NCBI GenBank assembly: GCA_013397865.1
Contig: VZTI01000938.1
Location: 253,501-317,500, forward strand
Length of the DNA: 64,000 nucleotides
DNA from: Struthidea cinerea
Lineage: Eukaryota > Chordata > Aves > Passeriformes > Corcoracidae
Reading direction: 5' to 3'
Shown here: in pieces, positions 11,352 to 22,332 of the stretch
Layout: every line of letters begins with the position of its first letter
Numbering within the stretch: the first letter of the stretch is position 1
Made by a program: the position numbers and the translations under genes
The notes under the pieces: model-generated
Databases searched by the model: none
What the model was told of the DNA's origin: nothing
The model's input: the letters and a program-made list of their open reading frames with translations, nothing else

Positions 11352-13310
11352 GCTTCAAATGCTGCTTCTCATATGGCTTCCCCTCAAGGCCTTTCACCAT
11401 CTTCACTGCCCTCCTTTGGACACTTTCTAGTTGTCTTTTTTATATTGTGGTGCCCAAAGCTGTCCCCAGCACTTGAGGTGAGGCTGCCCCAGAGCAGAGC
11501 AGAGCAGGACAATCCCCTCCCTTGCCCAGCTGGCGATGCTGTGCCTGATGCACCCCAGGACACGCTTGGCCCTCCTGGCTGCCAGGGCACTGCTGACTCA
11601 GATTCAACTCACCGTCAACCAGGACCACCAGGTCCCTTTCCACAGTGCTGCTCTCCAGCATCTCACTCTCCAGTCTGCCCGTCCATCCAGGGTTGCCCCC
11701 TCCCAGGTGCAGAATCCAGCACTTTCCCTTGGTGGGCTTCATATGGTTGGTGATTGCCCAGCCCTCTGATTTGTCAAGGTCTCTCTGCAGGGCCTCCCTG
11801 GCTTCAAGGAGTCTACAGCTCCTCCCAGTTTTGTATCATCTGTGAACTCGCTCAGCATCCCTTCCAGTCCTGTGTCCGAATCATTTATAAAGATGTTGAA
11901 GAGCACAGGGCTGAGGATGGAGCCCTGTGGAATCCCACTAGTGGCAGGTCCCCAGTCTGATGTCATTCACTGTAACCCTTTGTGCCTGACCCATGAGCCA
12001 GCTGCTCACCCATCCCACAATGTGGGACATTTGTCCAGAAGGATCCTGTGACAGAGCGTATCAAAAGCTTTACAGAAATCCAAAAAAGATTACATCAAGT
12101 GGCTTCCCTTGATCAACAAGGTGGGTTACCTTGTCATAAAAGGAAATCAGGTTTGAAAAGCAGGACCTTCCCCTCATGAACCCGTGCTGGCCGTGACCAA
12201 TGACTGCATTGTCTTTCAGGTGTTGTGCAATACCTGCCAGAAAAATCTTCTGCATAACCTTACCAGGCACTGAAGTGAGTCTTCAGGCTAAGAGGCCTGT
12301 AGTTTCCAGGGTCGTTCTTCTTGCCCTTTTCAAAAACTGGGACAATGTTGACCAGCTTCCAGTCAACTGGGACCTCTTCAGATTCCTAAGACCATTCAAA
12401 AAACATCAAGAGAGGCCTCATGAGAACATCAGCCATCTCTTTAACTATTCTCAGACAAATCCCATTAGGCCCTATAGATTTATAGGGATCCAGCTAGAAC
12501 AGCAGATCCCTCACAGTTTCAGGGTCACCTGGGAGTTTATCATTCTCACAGTCGTGGTCCTTCAGCTCAGGTTACTGGGACCCTTTTAGTCCATCATCAG
12601 TGTTGAAGACAGAGGAAAAGAAAGCAATAAACATCTCCACCTTGTCTATATCCCTGTTTGTGGGGTGGCCATCCTCATCCTCTAATGGGACCATGTAATT
12701 TCTGCACTGACTTTTGCCATTAATTTAGTTTAAAAAACTGTTTTGACTGTCCCCCACATTTCTGACCAACTTCAAGTCCAATGGAGCTTTGGCCACACAA
12801 ATTTTCTCCCTACAGTGGCAATCAACATCTCTGTATTCTTCCCATGTCACCTAACCTTGCTTCCATGGGGTATATGCCTTCCTTTTCTACCTTATCTCCA
12901 AAAAAGATCCCCACTTAGCTAAGCTGGCCTTCTGCCTTGTCTGCTTGACTTCTGACATTTTGGAATTACCTATTCCTGCGCCCTTAGGATGGACTTCAGC
13001 ACCTGCAAAAGCATTTTCCAAGGGGGCCTTACTAATTAGTTCCCTGAGCAGCCTGAACTCTGCTCTCCTCGTGTCCAAGGCTGAAATTTTGTCGGCACTT
13101 TTCCCGCTGTCAACAGAGATTTTAAACTCGACTGCATGGTCACTCTGGCCAAGATGGCCGTCAATCTCTACTTTGCTCACAAGACCCTCTTTGTTAACAA
13201 GTAACATATCAAGGAGGGCACGTCTCCTAGTTGGCTCTCTTAGTACCTGCACCATGAAGTAGTCATCCAGGTGGTTTAGGAATATTCTGGACCTGACTGG
13301 ACCAGGCCAG
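11352..13310 (-). mobile_element. CR1 LINE ORF2 remnant, endonuclease end to RT, 3'-truncated
   Basis: About 1.9 kb of minus-strand CR1 ORF2, broken by stops and frameshifts. Reading from high to low coordinates: 13,255-12,887 matches the endonuclease C-terminus (PTRRRALLDMLLVNKEGL and GQSDHAVEFKI); 12,270-12,070 the RT segment HGFMRGRSCFSNLISFYD; 11,966-11,739 the RT core SGIPQGSILSPVLFNIFIND, with the catalytic-box region now FTDD instead of the usual F/Y-ADD; 11,742-11,440 the segment VERDLVVLVDGELNLSQQC and onward to the ORF end. Similarity stops at about 11,352 inside the C-terminal coding region, after KGLEGKPYE. The last few hundred bases, including the 3'UTR and octamer tail, are missing. 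Inactive. Confidence 0.92.
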
Positions 13311-14123
13311 AGGGAGGATCAGTTGTTCATATAAATGTATGTCTAACTGCTTGTCATTTTCTTCTTATCAACACTCAAAAGAGCTATCAGAAATTTATGT
13401 TTGTTCACAATAAACTACCTCAAGTAAAATTCCCCAACAACAGATTGTCTTATGACAGTATTACCTTGAATTTTAATACAGTGACTTAGTTCTACTAAAT
13501 TTGAGAATGCGAGTTCCCAAAGATATTACAGCTGTTGTGGTAATCAGTAAATGGGAAGGTCCAGGGGATAGAAAAGTGAGAATAGTCTCTATTAATTCCC
13601 TGACTGACGGTAGAACAGGGAGACTTTAGATGTTATTCACTTTGACAACAACCAGCAGGTCATTCAGCACATGCATTCTCTGGAATAAGTAAGAGCACAT
13701 GATGCCTTTTGCCCAGCCAACAGAAGCAAAAGAAAGCTGAGGGTACTATAAGAATAAGTTTAAAAAAAAACATGAGAAAGATATAAATAAATGCAATAGG
13801 ATTCCAAGTATTTCAGAGTGAATATATAAGGATATAAGAGCTACTGGTTTAGAAAGCCCTAAGGAGATCTCAGCATACTACTAAAAGATACCAAAGGAAG
13901 AAGAAGGTAGCAAAAAGCTGGATTTTACCGTGCCAGAATGTAGGAGATATACAATACTCACTCTCTGCCCCCACCCCCCAAAGAGAAAAAAAGAAAGGTA
14001 AAAGAAAGTTCATTCATTACTTTTGATTGAACAAGGAATTCCACTACTCTAACAATAGAGAAATAAAATGGAAAATGAGAAGTATGGGTTATCTTCTCAA
14101 TGTGAAGATGTATGCTTTAATTT

Positions 14124-14229
14124 CATGGTGCTCTGGCCACCAAGGATGGGCAGACATTCCTGACTACCTACAGCTGCCACTGTAGGTAGTCAGGAATGCA
14201 GGACACCTGGGACCAAGCATGACACCATG
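14124..14229. repeat. Inverted repeat with a perfect 19-bp core stem
   Basis: Left arm CATTCCTGACTACCTACAG (14,155-14,173), 6-base loop CTGCCA, right arm CTGTAGGTAGTCAGGAATG (14,180-14,198), perfectly complementary. Further out, CATGGTG (14,124-14,130) pairs with CACCATG (14,223-14,229), with a poorly matched stretch between. The fold is about 106 nt long. It could be a template-switch palindrome or, less likely, a hairpin RNA. No expression evidence is visible. Confidence 0.9.
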
Positions 14230-15716
14230 AGAAGTCTGCTTTCACATCCTTGTTCCCAAGAATGCTTACTTAACTCTGCAAGATCCACTCCTACGCTCTC
14301 TCAGATTTCACAGTAAAAATGACAGAAAGTTATCTTTGATGACAATTACGGCAGCTTCCTTCAAGACTCATTTGCTAATTATTTTTTTCTAATAATTTTG
14401 ATGCTACTGATTCTACCCTTACTATTGGCAAGATACTCCTTATAAAACTGTATTACATTCTTACCTTTTACTGGGGGGAAAAAGAAAGTATTTTACCAAT
14501 AGAATATTTTAACAAACTAATTAGTATGAACTTGAAAGCTATTAACTTGTTGAAAAAGCTATTAACATATTTTCATTATGCTATCTTGCAAATTAAATGA
14601 CTATGATACTCCAGAATCAGGTCTTTATTCTGAGACGAAATATATCTGCTAAGGAGATTAAATTTTTTCCTTTTAATTAGAAAAATAACGTAACATGATG
14701 AATGTGTATGTTTCCCTCACTCATATTTGTAAGTGGTGTTCATTGCACAGTAAATGGTTAAAGACATCAGACTTTAACCTATTCTAAAACCTAATACTTC
14801 AGCTCCCCAAATAACAAATTCTTGCTTTTTGGCATGTTTCTATGCTCATCTGAGATTATACTTCTCCTTTTTGTTAAAGAAGGGAAAGAATTACACACAC
14901 GAACAGCAAGAAAAATGTTTCATTTACTTAAAAATGAAGTGGAAAGAAAATGCTTTGTCCTCATTGAAAGTGAAGAAGTGTTTTGCTTAAAAGAGTAAAC
15001 CTCATCACAGTTTAACACAAAAGTTTAAAATAGTTCATTCCATAATGCCCTATCTCAATACTATGCTTTCATGAACCCTGCAGAAATTCTCCCACCTTTG
15101 GACAAGTTGTGAATCTTTATAAATTATGTTTTGCATATGCTCAGCAGAAAGTTCCTTCCAAAAGCAAAAGCCTCTTTAAAAAAACCAGACAAACTCTACT
15201 GAGTATTCTCCAAGCTGGAGATGAAGGAACTAATCTAGCCCTTTGTAGTTGCCTCTGGTCCAGGCTGTTAACAATGCCAAAGACAAGAAGAGACAGCAAG
15301 GGAACATTTCCTTCTGTGCCTTTTGTTCCTTCACTAATTGAGCACTGAGAGTTCACAGATGAGAGAAGCATAAAAGAGGCAAGGAAGACCAAAGACAATT
15401 AGGTAGATTAGACAGACAACTGCTACTGGAACAATGATACAAAAGGTCAGAGGGGAAAAAAACAACCATCAGAAGGGGAAGAAACGAAAGTGAGACAGTT
15501 GTAGACCTATATTTGCTTATGAAGGACAATGAGCAAAATCAGGACACAAAGTAAGGTAGGTGATGTCAGGGAAAGAAAAGCTGTGTTAAACAGATGTTGC
15601 CAGCTTAGAGGAGGTAGAGGACAATTCTGTACCAGTATAATACATCCTGCTCAGAAACTGGAACTCAGGCTGAATTTGCAAACTCAACCATCTCCAGTGG
15701 TCAGCAAAGCATGTGC

Positions 15717-15758
15717 TTTAACAACCTCTAGAAGTTGGCCCTTCTAGAGGTTGTTAAA
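15717..15758. repeat. Perfect 18-bp inverted repeat, 6-base loop
   Basis: Left arm TTTAACAACCTCTAGAAG (15,717-15,734), loop TTGGCC, right arm CTTCTAGAGGTTGTTAAA (15,741-15,758), with no mismatches. The right arm runs directly into a short direct repeat TTAAATGATG x2 (15,754-15,773). The design, a perfect stem with a 6-base loop, is the same as the hairpin 1.5 kb upstream, but the sequence is unrelated. Confidence 0.93.
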
Positions 15759-18431
15759 TGATGTTAAATGATGATTATCATTAGTGCTCTCTCAAATTAA
15801 GTACCAGATGTTTGTATTATCACAATGAGCTATGTGAAGATCAATATAATTCCACATCATGGATTTTTTTTTTAGTTGGCTTCACTTTAAAACTTAGCAG
15901 TCTATATTGATAAAACTACAATTTTTCTGAGGGATCGTTTTCTAACTGGATAATATTATTTCTCAAATTACTTTTATCCCTTCCTTCAAATTATAAGTCA
16001 CTGCTAGAGAAGTACTGGCATTACATCTAAAACTGACAAAGACTTGAAATGGCACCACCAATAATGGGGCAAATATTGTTTAAAGATCTTTTTAGTGCTT
16101 TGCAGGAAATACCATCATCACTGCCCCAAGCCAATAAATAATCCTGTTGTTGGATAAAACATATACTGAATTTGTCCTTCCACAGAAAAATAAGATCTTG
16201 TTGAATAAATGTGAGATACCACGATCCCACTGATCATACATAATGAGGTGGAAAAAATAATCTATTTAATTCCCTTACCAAGTACAAAGTCATTTAAGAA
16301 AAATATCTTTAACAGTAAGCCAATTTAAACAAGAAATCCATATCGTAAAAGCAATCTTTTTATTTATCATGTTTTCCTTATCTAGATAATCAAAAAGATA
16401 AGAGGCAGATGGGGTTTGATCAATGTGGCCCCACTTTCTTCCATTCAATTCTTTCTCTATTTTTCACTGTTAGGAGGTTCATAAGAGTATACCTTCTTCC
16501 TTAGTTGCATGCAACATTAAACTGAAGTTTACAGAGAAGTTTAGACTTTAATGTTGATCTTTTTATTATCATCAGATATAATGTAGACACACTGTACTGC
16601 CCCTGCTCTTGTAAAAACCTACACAAAGTAGAAGACACCTGTATAAAGTGCTGCAAAAGGATGCCAAGAATTCAAAATGAAAATTTTAAAATGAAAAGGA
16701 TAAATATTAAAGGATGGTCTCCCCCAAAGTAAATGAGATCCAAATAAGAAAAACTGTATACCTTCATTATCTCTAGCTAGTGCTCTGAAGAAGAATCTTA
16801 GATCTAATTTTAGAGAAATGTTGACTGCAAAGAACAGAAAGCATATCTGTTGCATGAATAGGTACCATTTTACACAGTTACTTTCTAGATTAGAACTGCA
16901 TTTTACAGTGATGCAAAGAACTGCAAAGCTGAAAAGAGGGATTATAAAACAGAAAGGGTAGTCTTCAGTTTAAGAATTACTTCTATTGCTCTCCGAGGAG
17001 ATTTATTACATCCACCATACAGCATGTGTTGAGTTATGCTGATCCTTCACTGGGAGCTAAGTACCCTGATAGTTTTTACATTACCATGCACCACAATAGC
17101 AATCCTTGACATTGGTTATAAGTGTCAGATGGAGCCTTCATTAATTGTCATCATCTTTAAGACATAAAAGAAACTCTCTCTTCTTGAATGTTATTACACA
17201 AAAAGTGTACATGTTATCTATATACAGCAACTGCAAAAATGTTTTGTACTGTAATAATAATAATTTAGAATATATGGGACAGAAAGTGTACTATTGTTAA
17301 ACTGTCAGTCAAAACCCTTGTTATACAAGGATAGAACATCACATCCATCTAAAACAGCCTTTTCTGTCAGTCAAATGTGTTGTTCTATACAAATCTAGCA
17401 TCAATTTGATTTTTAAATTGGCAGAGGCTCTAAAACATTATACTGATGTGATACCAATGTGATCTAAGTTGCTGTTGATATCAGAATACAACACAATACA
17501 ACAGGTTTCCTCTCAGATCAAATTTTGCTTCTGCTTTTAGACATCTGCAGAACATAGATGATTTTGCATATGTAAGTACATGAACAGTCAATTTAAATTT
17601 TTCTTTCATTATGTCCCAAAGAAATGTTTGTGATAATCTCTAATTTTTAAATAAGCATCATTTGCCAAGACTGTATAAGGGTGATGAAATTATTATTAAT
17701 ATGGACCCTACAAAACCCAAGAAATACTCCTGTTTATCCAATACTTACCTTCACTCAGAATAAGATTAGTCCATTTATCTCAGCTATGTGTTTTATGAAA
17801 ATTGAGTTAAAAAGCACTTAAGTCCTCCAGCATTTTTCTGTGACATTAGATGCAGAATGAAGTGAATGGGACACACTATTCACTCACAAAAGAATGCAGA
17901 GTTGGACTCTGTTTCTTGACCCACAGAAAAAATGAACACAAATAAAAAACACAGTGAAATTTAAATTTTATTGTATAAAAAATACAAAATAATAAGACAA
18001 GCTCTGGCCCTTTTTAACCTATTCCCATGCAAACCCTGACATCTACCATTTTTCTGCTAAGTTACTAATTTTTGTACCTGGGTTCAACATGAGCCTGAGA
18101 AAGCATATCAAATCAATCTTTTCCATAGATTAACAAATTTAATCATCCCATTTCTACCATCTTTGAAGTATGAAAGTAAAGGTAATAAAAAGTACAGTTG
18201 ATCAAAAGCAAAAATAGGTTACTCAGTTATATTTTTTGATCTTTTTATTTTTAATTTCATACAGGAATCATTAATCTAGAGTGGTTTATTAGCATCCTGA
18301 AAAGTACTTGGGTATATGCAATGTACCAGACCTTTTCCATAGGCATAATCAGTAACTTTTAATATTTTTGGTATTCACAACTGTATGGAATATCACCTAA
18401 TGACAAGGTTCTAAAATCCTCAAGAGCCCTG

Positions 18432-18543
18432 GGGGCAAATGCAAACAAATTGCTATTGAGATGATATCACCAATCACTCTTCCACTTGGGGCAAGTTCAG
18501 ATGAATTGCTACTGAGATGGTATCAGAAATCTGTTTTCCACTT
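18432..18543. repeat. Diverged 56-bp tandem duplication
   Basis: Two adjacent units (18,432-18,487 and 18,488-18,543) share GGGGCAA, then AATTGCTA.TGAGATG.TATCA, then a final TTCCACTT. They differ at roughly a quarter of positions. This looks like an old duplication, not an active satellite. Confidence 0.8.
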
Positions 18544-19322
18544 CCACTGTTTCAGTAACACCTACAGTCAAAAATCAAGGGTGCCAATGCCTAAACCATC
18601 CCCATTTTCAGAACACTAAAGCTTACGACCCTTAGTTAAGGCACAAGTTGCAAGCTCATACTTTAGTTCACCCGCTCAGCTACCTTTTTACAGAACAGAG
18701 GTAAAACAGCTGGCTACAGTAACCCTCAATATATCAGACTTAGAACTAAATTATGTTATAACTACTCAACAGTAGTTTTCAAAATCAGGCCGTAAGTCAA
18801 AAAAATCCCAATACCTTACTTTTGTTCTTAGCTTCAGCACCTTAGCTTTCCAGTAAAGGACCTAATATTTCCATGATTCATTTAAAATTTAACACAAAAA
18901 CTCTCTTATAAGGTCTTACTATTTCATTCACGTCAGAACTGTGAATGCTTAATACAGAAGAAGTTTGTAAGGAAATCAAGAGTCTACACATAAAAATTAA
19001 TCATGTATAATTAACCCAATTAATATTTACAGCAGTACTTACTTAAGTAGTATGTCAAAGGAGGCTAAAATAATAGGCAGCTTTCATACTGGTACTGTGT
19101 ACTGTCTTTCCATTCTGAAAAAACTGTGTACAGTGCACTGAATATATTCAATTGTTAGTCTTACATTTCATATGACCAGTAACATTATGCTAACTGCTTG
19201 AATTTATGTGCTTTTTAATTAAAGATTGAGTAGGTTTTATCCCTATCTCAATTACCGTTTGAAATATCTGAACTGGTATTTGAAAGCTGGTCTACAGTGA
19301 AAAAGTGTCAAGTCAACTAAAC

Positions 19323-19490
19323 AATGTATAGACTCATGGAATGGCTGAGGTCTTGTCCAACTCCTCACTCAAAGCAGGTTGTTAAGAGCTGTGTCCAGTT
19401 GAGTTTTAACTACCTCCAGGGATGGAGACTCCATAACCCATCTGGGAAACCTGCTCCAGTATTTGATCACCCTTCAAATATGAGGGACAG
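19323..19490 (-). mobile_element. CR1 LINE 3' end, short and diverged
   Basis: Antisense CR1 phrases in order: 'atagactcatggaatggc' (tail), 'gttgagttttaactacctccagggatggagactcc', 'catctgggaaacctgctccagtatttgatcaccct'. About 170 bp remain. The 5' boundary is indistinct. Confidence 0.82.
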
Positions 19491-22228
19491 AATAAATTAC
19501 TCACCCTCAGTCAACCATTATATTGACAAAAATAATATATGCATCGTAATTTTGGAAAATGAAAAAAACAAACAAACCAAAAACTAAATCTTTTTTTGAT
19601 GATGTTTCTTATTCTGCTTAGAAAATTGGTCTATAGATACTAGCAAAGCTTGGAGTATATTTTTCCCCAACAGAAGTTTCCTTCATAAGAGTGCAAGTGC
19701 TTGACACTGTAAAAATACATAGGACACAACTCCTGTCTATGGAAGTTTACAGTATGTCATCAAAGCAGAATTTAGGTCAAAGAACCTTAGGTAAATAGAA
19801 ACACACCTAAAATCTCAGAAATTCCATTTCTCATGGTTACAAAATAGACCTGTTCATTCTCTTTTATGGATAAGCATACATATAAAACTGAAATTAGCTA
19901 AGGCTTGTTTGAACTTTCAACTTTCTTTAACAATATCTTACATAGCCTAAAATATAACACTAATAAGATTCTAAAACACTAGTAATAACTATTCTTTCTT
20001 TAAAGAGTACTGGAGAACTAACCACAAATTACTAAAAAACCCCAAGGAAATGATTGTTTGAAATTTACATGAGGAAGAAAATTTTGATCCATATATTTTA
20101 TACACTGGAGCCAAACATAAGGAAATATATTTACAAAACCATTCACAAGATTTTTCCTGGTATTTTAAATTACAGAGCTAAAGACATTACCATCACAGTC
20201 TCAGTAGATATTTGCTACGTTCTACTAGAAACTAAGAAACACATACGGTCAAAAATAAAATAATTATATTATTAAAAAAATCCCAACAAAACAACAACAA
20301 AAAAAAACCCAGGATCTGTTACTTCTAAAATAGTAAAACTGAATTGTGAAATTGAGTTTATATAATACCTTAATCTGAAAAAAGAAAAAAAGAAAACAAT
20401 AAGCCAAGTTTAAAAGTGAAGGTTAGCATATAACCTCAATAATATAATGCCTCTTCTCCTCCATCATGAATGAATGAAGATTCATTCTTCCCCAAATTTG
20501 TATTTTCAAAAAAAACTACATCATGGTTGATTTTCAAATGTACAGAGACAATCATGGAATACAGCGCACAGATTTCCACACTGAGCATCAAATTCTAATT
20601 GTTATTTTGATTGATAAAAATGTCAAATGTCTACACAATGTCAACTTGCCTATTGTACAATTGCTTTCACTGAAAAACCTGGCCCAAAAGATAGATAGAT
20701 ATATATATATATAAAATACCAAAAATTTTTCAGCACCAATACACTGTTTTATGTATATTGGTGATGAAAATAAACTGAGGAACATCATAAACTGTGGAAC
20801 AGAATCACTTCTCTCCACAGATCTGCATCATCACCAGAGCTTCTCCCTGGCTGTATCAGGTGGGTACTATGATTTTTTTCCTCCTTCTGTACTTTCATGA
20901 TTATGCCAGCAGAATACAGTTAGACATACCAATCTTAAAATTTCAAAGCACAGAACAGATATTAATTTATGTCTGCAACACTAAGAAGCAAGCAGATATT
21001 TTACATACCTGGAAATCAAAGAAAGGTGAAGTGCTTTGTCTAAAGGCTCTTGGAAGAAATTAGTAACAAAGCCATAATTAAAATTCAACATCAAGCTTCA
21101 TGTTAATCCTCTAGACCTAACTGTCTTTTTTCAAAGTGCATGATTTGGAACATCAAAATAAGAACCAATTCAGTCCCTTTTCTCAATACATGCTTTAATG
21201 ATAAAATAAAACACCACATTCAGCTTCTTCCTCTGTATTCACACAAACGATCATCTTTCTTAGGAATCAAACTCATGAATTCATTTTGGATTACAAAGAA
21301 CAATTACAAAGAAAGTCAAGTCACACATAAAATTTAAATTCCACATTCTATTTGGCTTCTACCTCTGTGTACTGAGGGACCCACAGGAAAACACACATAC
21401 GTGCCAGGTATGCTAGTATACCAACTTATACTAGACCAATTTAATTAGTTTGCTTTCAATGCAAAGGTGCAGCACCTCAGCAATTATGAGATCGTTAATA
21501 CAAGAAAGCATAACAGCACCTTTAGAGATCTTGTCTAACCTCTAGGCACACATATAACTCCCATTAAGACTAATGGGAGTCACATGTGTGTATCCAAGGG
21601 AGAAGAGACCCATTAAAACTGATACAACATATCCATTAATCTTCAGGTCACTCTTAAGGTCAAACATTGTAAAAATGTTTATGAACAGTACTTGCTAGGT
21701 ATTCGCTGTGGCTACTTTAGTTTGGTACAGACCTGTGAGCAGTTAAGGCCATGGAAAATGTCTGCATTAAAAGCATCACCGTGTTTCAAGTAGTGGCACA
21801 GAAATTTGAGAGTGCTTTTCTATAGTCAGAGGGGACATTTTTCTATCGTATTCTGAAAGAATTAGAAGGATAGAAATGACAGGGAAGGTTAGATACAAAT
21901 TAAAACCTTGGACGAAGGTATGCTCTAGCTTTTCATTTTTCTTCCATCCCCCTCTCTTTCTTCATATTTCAGTCCCTTAGTTGTGGTTTTCTGCTTCAGG
22001 AAGAATATTAACAGCAGTGACTAAATTCCCAATCTGTGCAGCCTACTACAAAGACACTACAAATAACATTTTGATTACTGAACCACCAGCAAACCACAAC
22101 ACTTCAAGTACTGCTTGCATGGAGGAAGGGGTGTTTAAAGTGTTTCAAAGAGAAAGGTAATCTTAGTTTGCTCTCCATTTCTTTGGAGAGCATACCTGAA
22201 AACTCCCTTTTCATCACTGTAGCATAGT
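19491..22228. other. Intergenic, one imperfect hairpin and AT microsatellite
   Basis: AT-rich. A GATA/AT microsatellite lies at 20,690-20,714. An imperfect hairpin lies at 21,548-21,589: ACTCCCATTA pairs with TAATGGGAGT across an AGAC loop, and the stem extends to 19 bp with two mismatches. No gene recognised. Confidence 0.5.
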
Positions 22229-22332
22229 TTAGGAAGCATGCTTTTTTTCCAGTTTCCGAAGAGATAACGTTATCCAGTCTGTAAAACCAATCTGTTCAGC
22301 AATGAATTTGCTGTCTTTGTCCACATCCAGGC
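22229..22332 (-). CDS. Candidate terminal coding exon, unidentified
   Basis: On the minus strand a strong 3' splice site (a CT-rich run ending CTCCTCAG) is followed by an open frame of 33 codons ending in TAA at 22,229-22,231. It starts LDVDKDSKFIAEQIGF and ends LRKLEKKHAS. The amino-acid mix, charged with hydrophobic residues spaced through it, looks protein-like. I do not recognise the family. No partner exon, start codon or nearby poly(A) signal was found. A 33-codon frame can arise by chance and the CT run is itself a simple repeat, so this is tentative. Mammalian synteny gives no known minus-strand gene here. Confidence 0.22.

Larger units (their letters stand above)
13311..19322. other. 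Intergenic with two perfect hairpins and a diverged tandem duplication
   Basis: No gene was recognised. The supported structures are the hairpins at 14,155-14,198 and 15,717-15,758 and the 56-bp tandem duplication at 18,432-18,543, each listed separately. The rest is AT-rich single-copy-looking DNA. Confidence 0.5.

Noticed and set aside
12945..13262. 105-codon + frame and a 129-codon + frame at 12,200-12,589
   Set aside because: Both are antisense shadows of the minus-strand CR1 ORF2.
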